Shown here: piece after piece, positions 30,001-38,037 of the stretch
Layout: each line of letters begins with the position of its first letter
How positions within the stretch are numbered: position 1 is the first letter of the stretch
DNA from: Bacteroidaceae bacterium
GTDB lineage: Bacteria; Bacteroidota; Bacteroidia; Bacteroidales; Bacteroidaceae
Direction: 5' to 3'
Assembly: GCA_017650085.1 (NCBI GenBank)
Contig: JAGCFN010000148.1
Location: forward strand, 1-58,073
DNA length: 58,073 nt
Notes under the pieces: model-generated
What the model saw: only the letters and a program-made list of their open reading frames with translations
Databases searched by the model: none
Told to the model about the DNA's origin: nothing
Made by a program: the position numbers and the translations under genes

Positions 30001-31558
30001 ACCTCATCACGACATTTACAGCATCGAAGACCTTGCACAACTCATCTTCGACCTGAAGAACATCAATCCGACGGCTGCGGTCAGCGTGAAGTTGGTTGCC
30101 GAAAGTGGCGTTGGAACGATTGCTGCAGGTGTAGCAAAGGCAAAGGCTGACCTCATCGTCATTAGTGGTGCTGAGGGTGGAACGGGTGCAAGCCCTGCAA
30201 GTAGTATGCGTTTTGCTGGCATCAGTCCTGAAATCGGACTTTCTGAGACACAGCAGACGCTTGTAAAGAACGGACTTCGCAATCAGGTTCGCCTACAGAC
30301 GGACGGCCAGTTGAAGACGGCCAAGGATGTCATCATCATGGCGATGCTTGGTGCAGACGAGTTCTCGTTCGGTACGTTGCCACTTATCGTTTTGGGCTGT
30401 GTGATGATGCGCAAGTGCAATACCAACACCTGTCCTGTAGGTGTGGCTACGCAAGATGAACGCCTTCGTGCCCGTTTCATGGGTCATGCCGAGTATGTGG
30501 TCAACTTCTTTACCTTCCTCGCCCAACAGGTACGAGAATATCTCAGCGAGATGGGTGTGCACAAATTGAAGGACATCATCGGTCACACAGAACTGATAGA
30601 GATACAATCAGCTAATGTTACAGACAAACAGAAGACTATCGACTTCAGCCGTCTGCTCTACAAACCTGCTACAGACATGCCTCTCTATTGGGACAGAAGC
30701 GAGTTTACGAAGGTCAGCGGCGTCAAAGATGAGGAGATAATAAAAGAGGTGCAGAAGAGCATCGACGAGCAAGAAGAGATTACACTCGACTTTGCCATCA
30801 AGAATACTGACCGAGCCGTGGGCACGATGCTTTCTGGTGTTATTGCCAAGAAATATGGTGAGGTCGGCTTACCCGACGGAACAATCAATATCAAGTTCAA
30901 GGGTTCTGCAGGGCAATCGTTTGGCGCTTTTGCCGTGAAAGGATTGAGTCTGAGGCTCGAGGGCGAGGCTAACGACTACTTTGGCAAAGGCCTGTCGGGA
31001 GGTCGTATCAGCATTCTGCCGCCTGCAAGATGTAATGCGGAGTTCCACGCAGAAGACAACATCATAGCTGGCAACACGGGACTTTATGGCGCTACAAGTG
31101 GCGAACTATATGTCAACGGTCGTGTCGGCGAGCGTTTTGGCGTGCGTAACAGTGGAGCGATTGCTGTCATCGAAGGCGCAGGCGACCATTGCTGCGAGTA
31201 CATGACAGGTGGACGCGTCGTGGTTCTTGGTAAGACTGGGCGCAACTTCGCAGCCGGCATGAGTGGCGGCGTGGCTTACGTCTATGACCCTGACCACACT
31301 TTCGACTACTTTTGCAACATGGATATGGTGGAGATAAATCTTGTGGAGGACACCGTCTCGCGCAAGGAACTGCTCGAACTTATCCGTCAGCATTATCTCC
31401 ACACAGGTTCTGCCCTTGCAGGACAAATGCTCGATGACTGGCAACGCTATGTCGAGGATTTCATCCAGGTTGTGCCAATCGAGTACAAACGCGTCTTGCA
31501 GGAAGAGCAGATGGCAAAGCTTTCGCAGAAGATTGCAGAAGTTCAGAGAGACTACTAA
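27077..31558 (+). CDS. gltB: Glutamate synthase, large subunit
   Basis: Makes glutamate from 2-oxoglutarate and glutamine. Cys15 in HDACGVGM is the glutaminase nucleophile, exposed after removal of a 14-residue propeptide. The central domain, FMN-binding barrel (about 830-1200) and the cysteine cluster MRKCNTNTCPVG for the 3Fe-4S centre are present, as is the C-terminal GXXGXXXG beta-helix domain (GAGDHCCEYMTGGRVVVLG). The 1493 residues are full length. It partners with gltD 159 nt downstream across a 22-bp-period repeat array. Confidence 0.97.
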   Translation: MNKGLYQEAYEHDACGVGMVVNIHGGKSHELVDNALKVLENMEHRGAETRDKTGDGAGIMVQIPHEFILLQGIPVPEKGRYGTGLVFLPKDEKVQQTILSIMIEEIEREGLELMHVRAVPTCPEVLGVGAREVEPDIKQIFVTGVTEEQAPKIDSLLYKVRKRIENRIESEDFYICSLSSKNIIYKGMLTSGQLRRYFPDLSSPYFTSGLALVHSRFSTNTFPKWKLAQPFRLLAHNGEINTIRGNRGWMKARESVLSSEALGDIKDLRPIVQEGMSDSASLDNVFEFLTMSGLSLPQAMAILVPESFNDKNPISENLKAFYEYHSILMEPWDGPAALLFSDGRYAGGMLDRNGLRPSRYTITKQGMMVVASEVGVMDFEPSDVVSKGRLQPGKILLIDTQEGKIYYDGEIKEQLAKAHPYREWLQANRIQLEKLKSGRHVDNSVENYERKLINFGFGQEDIDRTIVPMATAGQEPVAAMGNDTPLAVISDRPQILFNYFRQQFAQVTNPAIDPIREELVMSLTEYIGAVGTNILTPDASNCKMVRLPQPVLTNTQLDILCNIRYKGFKTKKLAILFEIQKEVCGLRAAIEDLCKEAEQSVDEGVNYIILSDRDIDEKHTAIPSLLAVSAVHHYLISVGKRVQTALIVESGEIREVMHAALLLGYGASAICPYVTFAVLDDLVKKHKIQEEYATAEANYIKAVDKGLKKVMSKMGISTIRSYRGAKIFESIGLGEDLLRRYFGTEVSTIGGIGLKEIARDAIRLHDEAFKPADINEFLPNNGQFSWRKDGILHAWNPNTIANLQIATRLGSYKKFKEWSAMVDEKEKPIFIRDFFGFKKAAKPTPIEEVEPVESIVRHFVTGAMSFGALSIEAHEALALAMNKLGTRSNTGEGGEDNARYHSEVDGVSLSSKTKQIASGRFGVTAEYLVNAEEIQIKVAQGAKPGEGGQLPGFKVNEIIAKTRNAIPGISLISPPPHHDIYSIEDLAQLIFDLKNINPTAAVSVKLVAESGVGTIAAGVAKAKADLIVISGAEGGTGASPASSMRFAGISPEIGLSETQQTLVKNGLRNQVRLQTDGQLKTAKDVIIMAMLGADEFSFGTLPLIVLGCVMMRKCNTNTCPVGVATQDERLRARFMGHAEYVVNFFTFLAQQVREYLSEMGVHKLKDIIGHTELIEIQSANVTDKQKTIDFSRLLYKPATDMPLYWDRSEFTKVSGVKDEEIIKEVQKSIDEQEEITLDFAIKNTDRAVGTMLSGVIAKKYGEVGLPDGTINIKFKGSAGQSFGAFAVKGLSLRLEGEANDYFGKGLSGGRISILPPARCNAEFHAEDNIIAGNTGLYGATSGELYVNGRVGERFGVRNSGAIAVIEGAGDHCCEYMTGGRVVVLGKTGRNFAAGMSGGVAYVYDPDHTFDYFCNMDMVEINLVEDTVSRKELLELIRQHYLHTGSALAGQMLDDWQRYVEDFIQVVPIEYKRVLQEEQMAKLSQKIAEVQRDY

Positions 31559-31570
31559 ATGGAGACACTG

Positions 31571-31662
31571 AAAACATCACACGTGAAGTTGGCAAACATC
31601 ACACGTGAAAAATGCAAAGTTCACACGTGAAGTTGACAAAGTTCACACGTGAAGTTTTACGA
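31571..31662. repeat. 22-bp-period array D between gltB and gltD (four units)
   Basis: CACACGTGAAGTT-type units have ACGTG at 31581, 31603, 31625 and 31647, an exact 22-bp period. The spacing words are GGCAAACATC, AATGCAAAGTT and GACAAAGTT. Each unit boundary is a CACGTG palindrome and each centre a TTNGCAAA near-dyad, so symmetric centres alternate every 11 bp. It lies inside the presumed gltB-gltD transcript. Confidence 0.85.
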
Positions 31663-31717
31663 CAACACAAATCTCTTAAAACAACAAAACGAGGAAATAC
31701 CATAATAACAGAATAAG

Positions 31718-33067
31718 ATGGGAAATCCGAAAGCATTTCTGACTGTGCCTCGCAAGGAGGCAGGATACAGACCTGTTCACGACCGCATACATGATTTTGG
31801 TGAAGTGGAACAGACGCTCAACACGCGCGACCGGCAGGAACAGGCCAGCCGATGCATGGATTGCGGCGTGCCTTTCTGCCATTGGGCTTGCCCGCTTGGG
31901 AACAAAGACCCCGAATGGAACGACGCTCTCTATCGTGGCGAATGGGAAACAGCATATAAGTTATTGAAGAAGACCAATCCTTTCCCAGAGTTCACAGGAC
32001 GCATCTGTCCGGCTCTTTGCGAGAAGGCTTGCGTGCTCTATCATACCACGGGCGAGGCCGTCACCAATCGCGAGAATGAAGCCGCCATTGCTGAGCGAGC
32101 CTTCCAGGAAGGATATGTGACAATCGAGCACCCCAAGCGCAACGGACTTCGCGTGGCTGTCGTGGGAAGTGGACCGGCCGGACTTGCTGCTGCGAATGCC
32201 CTCAACTATATGGGCTACGAGGTAACAGTCTTCGAGAAGAACGAAGCCGCTGGCGGACTCCTGCGTTATGGCATTCCCAACTTCAAACTGAACAAGAAAA
32301 TCATTGACCGTCGCATCAGCGTCATGGAGCAGGAAGGCGTTACCTTCCGCTATGGTGAGGCTGTTACGTCTGCCATGATGTTATCGCAACAACAATTCTC
32401 CGCTATCATCCTTGCCACCGGCACTCCTGTCGCAAGAGATTTGAAGGTTCCCGGCCGCGAACTGAAAGGCGTGCATCTTGCTCTTGAATTGCTTTCTCAG
32501 CAAAACCGTGTCCTTGCTGGCATGGACTTCTCGAAGGAAGAGCGCATCACGGCAAAGGGCAAGGATGTCCTCGTGATTGGTGGAGGCGACACAGGTTCCG
32601 ATTGTATCGGTACTGCTCATCGGCAAGGTTGCAAGAGCGTGACTCAGATTGAGATTATGCCAAAACCTCCTGTTGGACACAATCCTAATACACCTTGGCC
32701 CAACTGGCCCGTTATCCTCAAGACAACGAGCAGCCACGAAGAAGGTTGTGTGCGTCGCTGGAACATCAACACCCTTGAGTTCCTCGGAGAGAATGGAAAG
32801 GTGACTGGTGTCAAGGTGCAGGAGATAGACTGGAAGCCCAATCCAGAAGGCGGACGACCTCTGATGGTGGAAAAGAACGAGCCCGAAATCATCAAGGCCG
32901 ACCTTGTCTTGCTGGCTATGGGCTTCCTGAAACCCGAACATCCTGAATACCCGGAGAACGTCTTCGTCTGTGGCGATGCCGCTAATGGCGCTTCGCTTGT
33001 GGTGAGAGCCATTGCCTCGGGGCTTCAGACGGCTAAAAGAGTTAACGAATACTTAAGTAAACAATAA
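31718..33067 (+). CDS. gltD: Glutamate synthase, small (NADPH) subunit
   Basis: Feeds electrons from NAD(P)H to GltB. The N-terminal region has the cysteine motifs CMDCGVPFCHWACP and CPALCEKAC for 4Fe-4S clusters. The FAD site is VAVVGSGPAGLAAANAL (about 148-164), and the NADPH site is VLVIGGGDTGSDC (about 285). The 449 residues are typical. No separate promoter was seen between gltB and gltD. Confidence 0.96.
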   Translation: MGNPKAFLTVPRKEAGYRPVHDRIHDFGEVEQTLNTRDRQEQASRCMDCGVPFCHWACPLGNKDPEWNDALYRGEWETAYKLLKKTNPFPEFTGRICPALCEKACVLYHTTGEAVTNRENEAAIAERAFQEGYVTIEHPKRNGLRVAVVGSGPAGLAAANALNYMGYEVTVFEKNEAAGGLLRYGIPNFKLNKKIIDRRISVMEQEGVTFRYGEAVTSAMMLSQQQFSAIILATGTPVARDLKVPGRELKGVHLALELLSQQNRVLAGMDFSKEERITAKGKDVLVIGGGDTGSDCIGTAHRQGCKSVTQIEIMPKPPVGHNPNTPWPNWPVILKTTSSHEEGCVRRWNINTLEFLGENGKVTGVKVQEIDWKPNPEGGRPLMVEKNEPEIIKADLVLLAMGFLKPEHPEYPENVFVCGDAANGASLVVRAIASGLQTAKRVNEYLSKQ

Positions 33068-33094
33068 TCATTCACCCTTTAACAAAACACAATT

Positions 33095-35323
33095 ATGGCT
33101 AACGATTTGAGATTTCAGGTTGTCGGCGAGGCATTCAAGAAGAAGCCTCTTGACGTAAAAGCACCGAGTGAAAGACCTTGTGAGTACTTTGGCAAGTATG
33201 TCTTCAATCGCGAGAAGATGTACAAGTATCTGCCGAAGGACGTTTATGATAAGATGGTAGATGTCATCGACAATGGCGCTCGCCTCGACCGCCAGGTTGC
33301 CGATGCCGTGGCTGCCGGCATGATGGCGTGGGCAAAGGAGAACGGCGTGACACACTACACGCATTGGTTCCAGCCCCTGACAGAAGGCACAGCCGAGAAG
33401 CACGACTCGTTCATCGAACACGATGGCAAGGGAGGTATGATTGAGGAGTTCAGTGGCAAGTTGCTCGTTCAGCAGGAACCCGACGCATCTTCGTTCCCCT
33501 CTGGAGGAATAAGAAGCACCTTCGAGGCCCGCGGCTACTCGGCTTGGGACCCGACAAGCCCTGTCTTCATCATCGACGACACGCTCATCATTCCCACTGT
33601 ATTCATTAGTTATAGCGGCGAGTCGCTCGACTACAAAGCACCTCTCTTGAGGGCGTTGAAGGCCGTCAACGTGGCTGCTACAGAGGTTTGCCACTACTTC
33701 GACCCGGCCGTCAAGAAGGTAACGAGCAATCTCGGCTGGGAGCAGGAATACTTCCTCGTCGATGAAGGACTCTATGCCGCTCGTCCCGACCTCCTGCTGA
33801 CAGGCCGCACGCTCATGGGACACGACTCTGCCAAGAACCAGCAAATGGACGACCACTACTTCGGAAGCATTCCCGAGCGTGTGGCTGCCTTTATGCGCGA
33901 CCTTGAGATACAGGCCCTGATGCTTGGCATCCCCGTAAAGACACGTCACAACGAGGTGGCTCCCAACCAGTTCGAGGTGGCTCCTATCTTCGAGGACACG
34001 AACCTCGCAGTTGACCATAACATGCTCCTCATGTCGCTCATGAAGCGCGTGGCACGCAAGCATGGCTTCCGTGCTCTCCTGCACGAAAAGCCCTTCGCCG
34101 GCATCAACGGCTCGGGCAAACACAACAACTGGAGCCTCTCGACCGATACAGGCGTGCTGCTCCATGCTCCCGGCAAGACTTCAGAACAGAACCTGCGCTT
34201 CGCCACCTTCATCGTTGAGACGTTGATGGGTGTCTATAAGCACAACGGACTACTGAAGGCCAGCATCATGAGTGCCACAAACGCCCATCGTCTCGGGGCA
34301 AACGAGGCACCGCCAGCCATCATCAGCTCGTTCCTCGGCAAGCAGCTCTCCGAACTACTCGACCACATCGAAAAGGCAGACAAGGAAGACCTCTTCTCCA
34401 TGAACGGCAAGCAGGGCATGAAGCTCGACATTCCTGAAATTCCTGAACTGCTCATCGACAATACCGACCGCAACCGAACCAGCCCGTTTGCATTCACAGG
34501 CAACCGCTTCGAGTTCCGAGCCGTGGGCAGTGAAGCGAACTGTGCCAGCGCCATGATTACGCTCAATAGTGCCGTCGCAGAAGCCCTCGCTTCGTTCAAG
34601 AAGCGTGTTGATGAAAAGATTTCTGAGTACTCCGAGAAATCAGAATATTCAGAAGTCTCCGGCCATTCACCGATATACCACGCCATCATCGACGTTCTTC
34701 GCGAGGACATCAAGACTTGTAAGCCCATTCGCTTCGATGGCAACGGTTATAGCGACGAGTGGAAGTCAGAAGCAGCCAAGCGCGGCCTCGACACAGAGAC
34801 ATCCTGTCCCGTCATCTTCGAGCGTTATCTCGACAAGGAAAGCATCCAGATGTTCGAGAGCCTCGGCGTGATGACAAAAAAGGAACTGGAGGCTCGAAAC
34901 GAAGTGAAGTGGGAGACCTACACGAAGAAGATTCAGATAGAAGCCCGTGTGCTTGGCGACCTTTCGATGAACCACATCATCCCCGTTGCCACCAGCTATC
35001 AGAGCCAGCTCCTGAGGAACGTCGAGCGCATGTCGGGTGTGTTCTCCAAGGAGAAAGCCAGTCAGTTGAATGCCCGCAACCTCAAGCTCATCGAGGAGAT
35101 AGCCGATCGCACAGCCACTATCGAAACGCTGGTAGAGGAACTTGTCGAGGCTCGTAAGATCGCCAACAAGATTGCAGACGAGCATCAGAAAGCCATCGCC
35201 TATCACGACACCATCGCTCCGATGTTCGACAAGATTCGCTATCAGATTGACAAGCTCGAACTCATCGTCGATGACAGCCTTTGGCCCCTGCCGAAGTACC
35301 GTGAGTTGCTCTTTATCCGATAA
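33095..35323 (+). CDS. glnN: Glutamine synthetase type III
   Basis: Large dodecameric glutamine synthetase that condenses ammonium with glutamate. The 742 residues match GSIII (about 730), not GSI. Diagnostic blocks are FPSGGIRSTFEARGYSAWDPTSP (residues about 130-152), the RHNEVAPNQFEVAP catalytic region, and the KHNNWS ATP-site block. A short Ser/Glu-rich insert (SEYSEKSEYSEVSG) lies near residue 515. It closes the dapF-glnN operon 27 nt after gltD and, with gltBD, completes the GS/GOGAT cycle. Confidence 0.96.
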   Translation: MANDLRFQVVGEAFKKKPLDVKAPSERPCEYFGKYVFNREKMYKYLPKDVYDKMVDVIDNGARLDRQVADAVAAGMMAWAKENGVTHYTHWFQPLTEGTAEKHDSFIEHDGKGGMIEEFSGKLLVQQEPDASSFPSGGIRSTFEARGYSAWDPTSPVFIIDDTLIIPTVFISYSGESLDYKAPLLRALKAVNVAATEVCHYFDPAVKKVTSNLGWEQEYFLVDEGLYAARPDLLLTGRTLMGHDSAKNQQMDDHYFGSIPERVAAFMRDLEIQALMLGIPVKTRHNEVAPNQFEVAPIFEDTNLAVDHNMLLMSLMKRVARKHGFRALLHEKPFAGINGSGKHNNWSLSTDTGVLLHAPGKTSEQNLRFATFIVETLMGVYKHNGLLKASIMSATNAHRLGANEAPPAIISSFLGKQLSELLDHIEKADKEDLFSMNGKQGMKLDIPEIPELLIDNTDRNRTSPFAFTGNRFEFRAVGSEANCASAMITLNSAVAEALASFKKRVDEKISEYSEKSEYSEVSGHSPIYHAIIDVLREDIKTCKPIRFDGNGYSDEWKSEAAKRGLDTETSCPVIFERYLDKESIQMFESLGVMTKKELEARNEVKWETYTKKIQIEARVLGDLSMNHIIPVATSYQSQLLRNVERMSGVFSKEKASQLNARNLKLIEEIADRTATIETLVEELVEARKIANKIADEHQKAIAYHDTIAPMFDKIRYQIDKLELIVDDSLWPLPKYRELLFIR

Positions 35324-35346
35324 AAAGATAAGAAATAGATTATTTG

Positions 35347-35384
35347 CAAGGAGTCAGTCGTTTGGCTCCTTGTATTCTTTTACT
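35347..35384 (+). terminator. Terminator of the glnN operon
   Basis: CAAGGAG/CTCCTTG stem 24 nt after the glnN stop, followed by TATTCTTTTACTTT. The T-run is interrupted, so strength is moderate. Confidence 0.65.
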
Positions 35385-35545
35385 TTATTTATTTGCGTCG
35401 TCTACTGAATTCGTTTCCATATAATAAATGAAAACGCTGCGGGGTGATGGGAATCATTCGGGTGAGGAAGGGAACATTTGCCAAGCTTTTTAGATAAAGC
35501 ACCAAAAATCTCTCCCACATCTGCAAAAGGTGTGGGATTTTTTTA
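35385..35545. other. Intergenic stretch ending in an orphan terminator-like hairpin
   Basis: No gene was recognised between the glnN terminator and the GH31 promoter. CCCACA/TGTGGG (35514-35519 with 35531-35536) followed by seven T residues looks like an intrinsic terminator on the plus strand, yet no plus-strand gene precedes it. It could end a short RNA, back up the glnN terminator, or insulate the GH31 promoter that starts right after it. Confidence 0.45.
35513..35544 (+). terminator. Orphan intrinsic terminator upstream of GH31
   Basis: Stem CCCACA/TGTGGG with an 11-nt loop, then ATTTTTTTATA, ending 2 nt before the -7 box of the GH31 promoter. Confidence 0.6.
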
Positions 35546-35553
35546 TATCTTTG
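35546..35553 (+). promoter_or_regulatory. -7 box of the GH31-GH3 operon
   Basis: TATCTTTG followed by CAACAG matches TAnnTTTG, about 35 nt before the GH31 ATG. Confidence 0.75.
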
Positions 35554-35587
35554 CAACAGAATACGCAGCTGCGTAGAATAACTAGAC

Positions 35588-38035
35588 ATGACGAAACGAA
35601 TATTCTGTATCTGTCTGACAACCCTACTTTCCCTTTCGGTGTTGGCAGACGAGATGACCTTCGCGGGCGGTACCCTGAACGTGCGAAAGGTGGCCCGCAA
35701 TGCCGTGAGAATACAGTACTGGAAGGAGAAACATACCTCGGACCTTCCCGATTGGCTTTATGTGAAAAACGATGAGGTGAAGAGTCGTGACATCACGGTT
35801 GATGTGGATGAAGCCCGTCAGATTGTCGTCGTCAAAGACCGGCAAGGAAGGCCCGTCTTCACGGCTACTCTTCATCAGATGAAGGGTAGGGAAGCCACGC
35901 TCGCTTTCCGCTCCGAAAGTGACGAGCGCCTGTTCGGTTTGGGACAGTTCCAGGACGGATATGCCAATCTGCGCGGCCTTTCCCGACGTTTGACGCAGGT
36001 GAACACACAAATCAGCATTCCCATGCTTTTGTCGAGCAAAGGCTACGGTGTGTTGTGGAACAACTACGGCCTTGTCGATTTCAATCCTTGCGAACATCAG
36101 GCAAGGATGCAACTGCAGGACGAAGCCGGCAAGACGGAGGTGGTGAATGTTACTTCTACGGAAGGCGGTAAGCAGGAGGTGCGACAGCGCAACATCTTCG
36201 AAGCAACTATCGACCTTGCTGAGAAAGGCGACTATTCCCTCTTACTGGATGTGGGACAGAAGATGGCTCGTCGTCACAACCTTTCGATTGACGGACAGAA
36301 CGTCATCGAGATGCAGAACATGTGGTTGCCTCCCACAGCTTCGGCTATCGTGCATCTGAAGGCAGGTCGACATCTCCTGAAAGCAGAACTTTCGCGAGGT
36401 GATGCGCCCGTCGTATATTATAATAAGGTAAAGGACGAGACAGTTTTCCGTTCCCCCATCGCAAATGCTGTAGACTACACCGTGTTTGTCGGTACGGCCG
36501 ATGAAATTATCGCTTCTTATCGCGAATTGACGGGTAAGGCACCTTTGATGCCGAGATGGGCTTTAGGTTACATTCATTGTCGCGAGCGTTTCCATTCTTC
36601 CGACGAGATTCTGCAGACTGCCAATCGTTTCCGTAGCGAAGGTTTGCCTGTCGATGTTATAGTTCAGGATTGGCAATATTGGGGGAAATACGGTTGGAAC
36701 GCGATGCTGTTCGACGAAGACCATTATCCCGATCCTAAAGCCCTGACGGATAGTCTCCACGCCATGAATATGCGATTGATGTTGAGCGTTTGGTCGAAGA
36801 TAGACAAGAATTCCGAAATCGGCAGACAGATGTTGGCGAGCAATTATTATATTCCGGGAACGGATTGGATTGACTTCTTCAATCCCGACGCTGCTGCCGC
36901 TTATTGGAAGAATTTCTCCACACGATTGGTTCCGCTCGGAATCGACGCTTGGTGGCAAGATGCAACGGAACCCGAGAATGACAATCTGATGGGCCGACGC
37001 GTGAACAACGGACAATGGGATGGGGAGGAAGTTCGCAATGTCTATCCGTTGTTGGTAAACAAGACTGTTTACGAAGGGCTAAGCCTCGGAGGAGGGCTTC
37101 GTCCGATGATTCTCACTCGTTGCGGTTTCCCCGGCATTCAGCGTTACGGCTCGGCGATGTGGAGCGGTGATGTTGGGAACGATTGGGAGACGTTCCGTCG
37201 GCAGTTGACGGCTGGTCTTGGCATGCAGGCTGCAGGTATTCCTTGGTGGACTTACGATGCTGGCGGTTTCTTCCGTCCCGGCAATCAGTACAACGACAAA
37301 GCCTACATCGAGCGCATGTTGCGATGGATAGAGACGAGCGTCTTCTTACCCTTGATGCGCGTTCATGGGTATATGAGCAATACCGAACCGTGGAACTACG
37401 GAGCCGAGGCTAAGCAAGCAATAGCGCGAAGCCTGAACGAGCGTTATCGCTTGATGCCCTACATTTACAGTCATGCTGCGGAAATTGCATCCCAAGGTTC
37501 AACATTGATGCGTCCTCTCGTTTTCGACTTCCCGAATGATGCAACAGCTCTCGATCAGAAGTATGAGTTCATGTTCGGACGTTCCCTGCTTATCAGTCCC
37601 GTGACAGAGCCGAGCGTCACCTCTTGGATTACTTATCTTCCTGAGAATGAGGGAGGTTGGTATGACTACTATACAGGTCGACATTATGATGGAGGGCAGT
37701 CCGTCTCCACCGATGTGGGGGCTGACTTCATCCCTGTCTTTGTGCGGGCAGGAAGCATTATCCCCGTCAAGGGTGACGAAGTTTTGCTTTATCCTGGCGC
37801 TGACGGAAGTTTCACACTTTACGAGGATGACGGCACGACGAAAGATTACGAGAAGGGACAATGTTCGCGCATCACTTTCCTTTGGGACGATGCCCGTCAT
37901 CAACTCACAATCAACAAGCGTGAAGGCAAATATCATGGCATGCTTAATCGCCGAACATTCCACGTTACGATTGCAAACGACACACGTTATGTTTGCGATT
38001 ATCACGGCAAGAAAATAACCATTACCATTCCATAA
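35588..38035 (+). CDS. GH31 glycosidase, probable alpha-xylosidase
   Basis: A signal peptide (1-20) shows export, probably to the periplasm or outer surface. Then come an N-terminal beta-sandwich, a PA14-like insert (about 200-285, PPTASAIVHLKAGRHLLKA) and the GH31 barrel. The nucleophile is Asp458 in WWQDATEPEND and the acid/base is probably Asp528 in MWSGDVGND. C-terminal beta domains complete 815 residues. The PA14 insert and the ATEPE motif resemble the alpha-xylosidases that trim xyloglucan oligosaccharides. Alpha-glucosidase is the alternative. It is followed 2 nt later by the GH3 gene. Confidence 0.88.
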   Translation: MTKRIFCICLTTLLSLSVLADEMTFAGGTLNVRKVARNAVRIQYWKEKHTSDLPDWLYVKNDEVKSRDITVDVDEARQIVVVKDRQGRPVFTATLHQMKGREATLAFRSESDERLFGLGQFQDGYANLRGLSRRLTQVNTQISIPMLLSSKGYGVLWNNYGLVDFNPCEHQARMQLQDEAGKTEVVNVTSTEGGKQEVRQRNIFEATIDLAEKGDYSLLLDVGQKMARRHNLSIDGQNVIEMQNMWLPPTASAIVHLKAGRHLLKAELSRGDAPVVYYNKVKDETVFRSPIANAVDYTVFVGTADEIIASYRELTGKAPLMPRWALGYIHCRERFHSSDEILQTANRFRSEGLPVDVIVQDWQYWGKYGWNAMLFDEDHYPDPKALTDSLHAMNMRLMLSVWSKIDKNSEIGRQMLASNYYIPGTDWIDFFNPDAAAAYWKNFSTRLVPLGIDAWWQDATEPENDNLMGRRVNNGQWDGEEVRNVYPLLVNKTVYEGLSLGGGLRPMILTRCGFPGIQRYGSAMWSGDVGNDWETFRRQLTAGLGMQAAGIPWWTYDAGGFFRPGNQYNDKAYIERMLRWIETSVFLPLMRVHGYMSNTEPWNYGAEAKQAIARSLNERYRLMPYIYSHAAEIASQGSTLMRPLVFDFPNDATALDQKYEFMFGRSLLISPVTEPSVTSWITYLPENEGGWYDYYTGRHYDGGQSVSTDVGADFIPVFVRAGSIIPVKGDEVLLYPGADGSFTLYEDDGTTKDYEKGQCSRITFLWDDARHQLTINKREGKYHGMLNRRTFHVTIANDTRYVCDYHGKKITITIP

Positions 38036-38037
38036 CG

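Noticed and set aside
37993..38037. Earlier start for the GH3 gene overlapping GH31
   Set aside because: The ATG at 38038 gives a proper signal peptide and a 2-nt gap after the GH31 stop. The earlier start would bury the signal.
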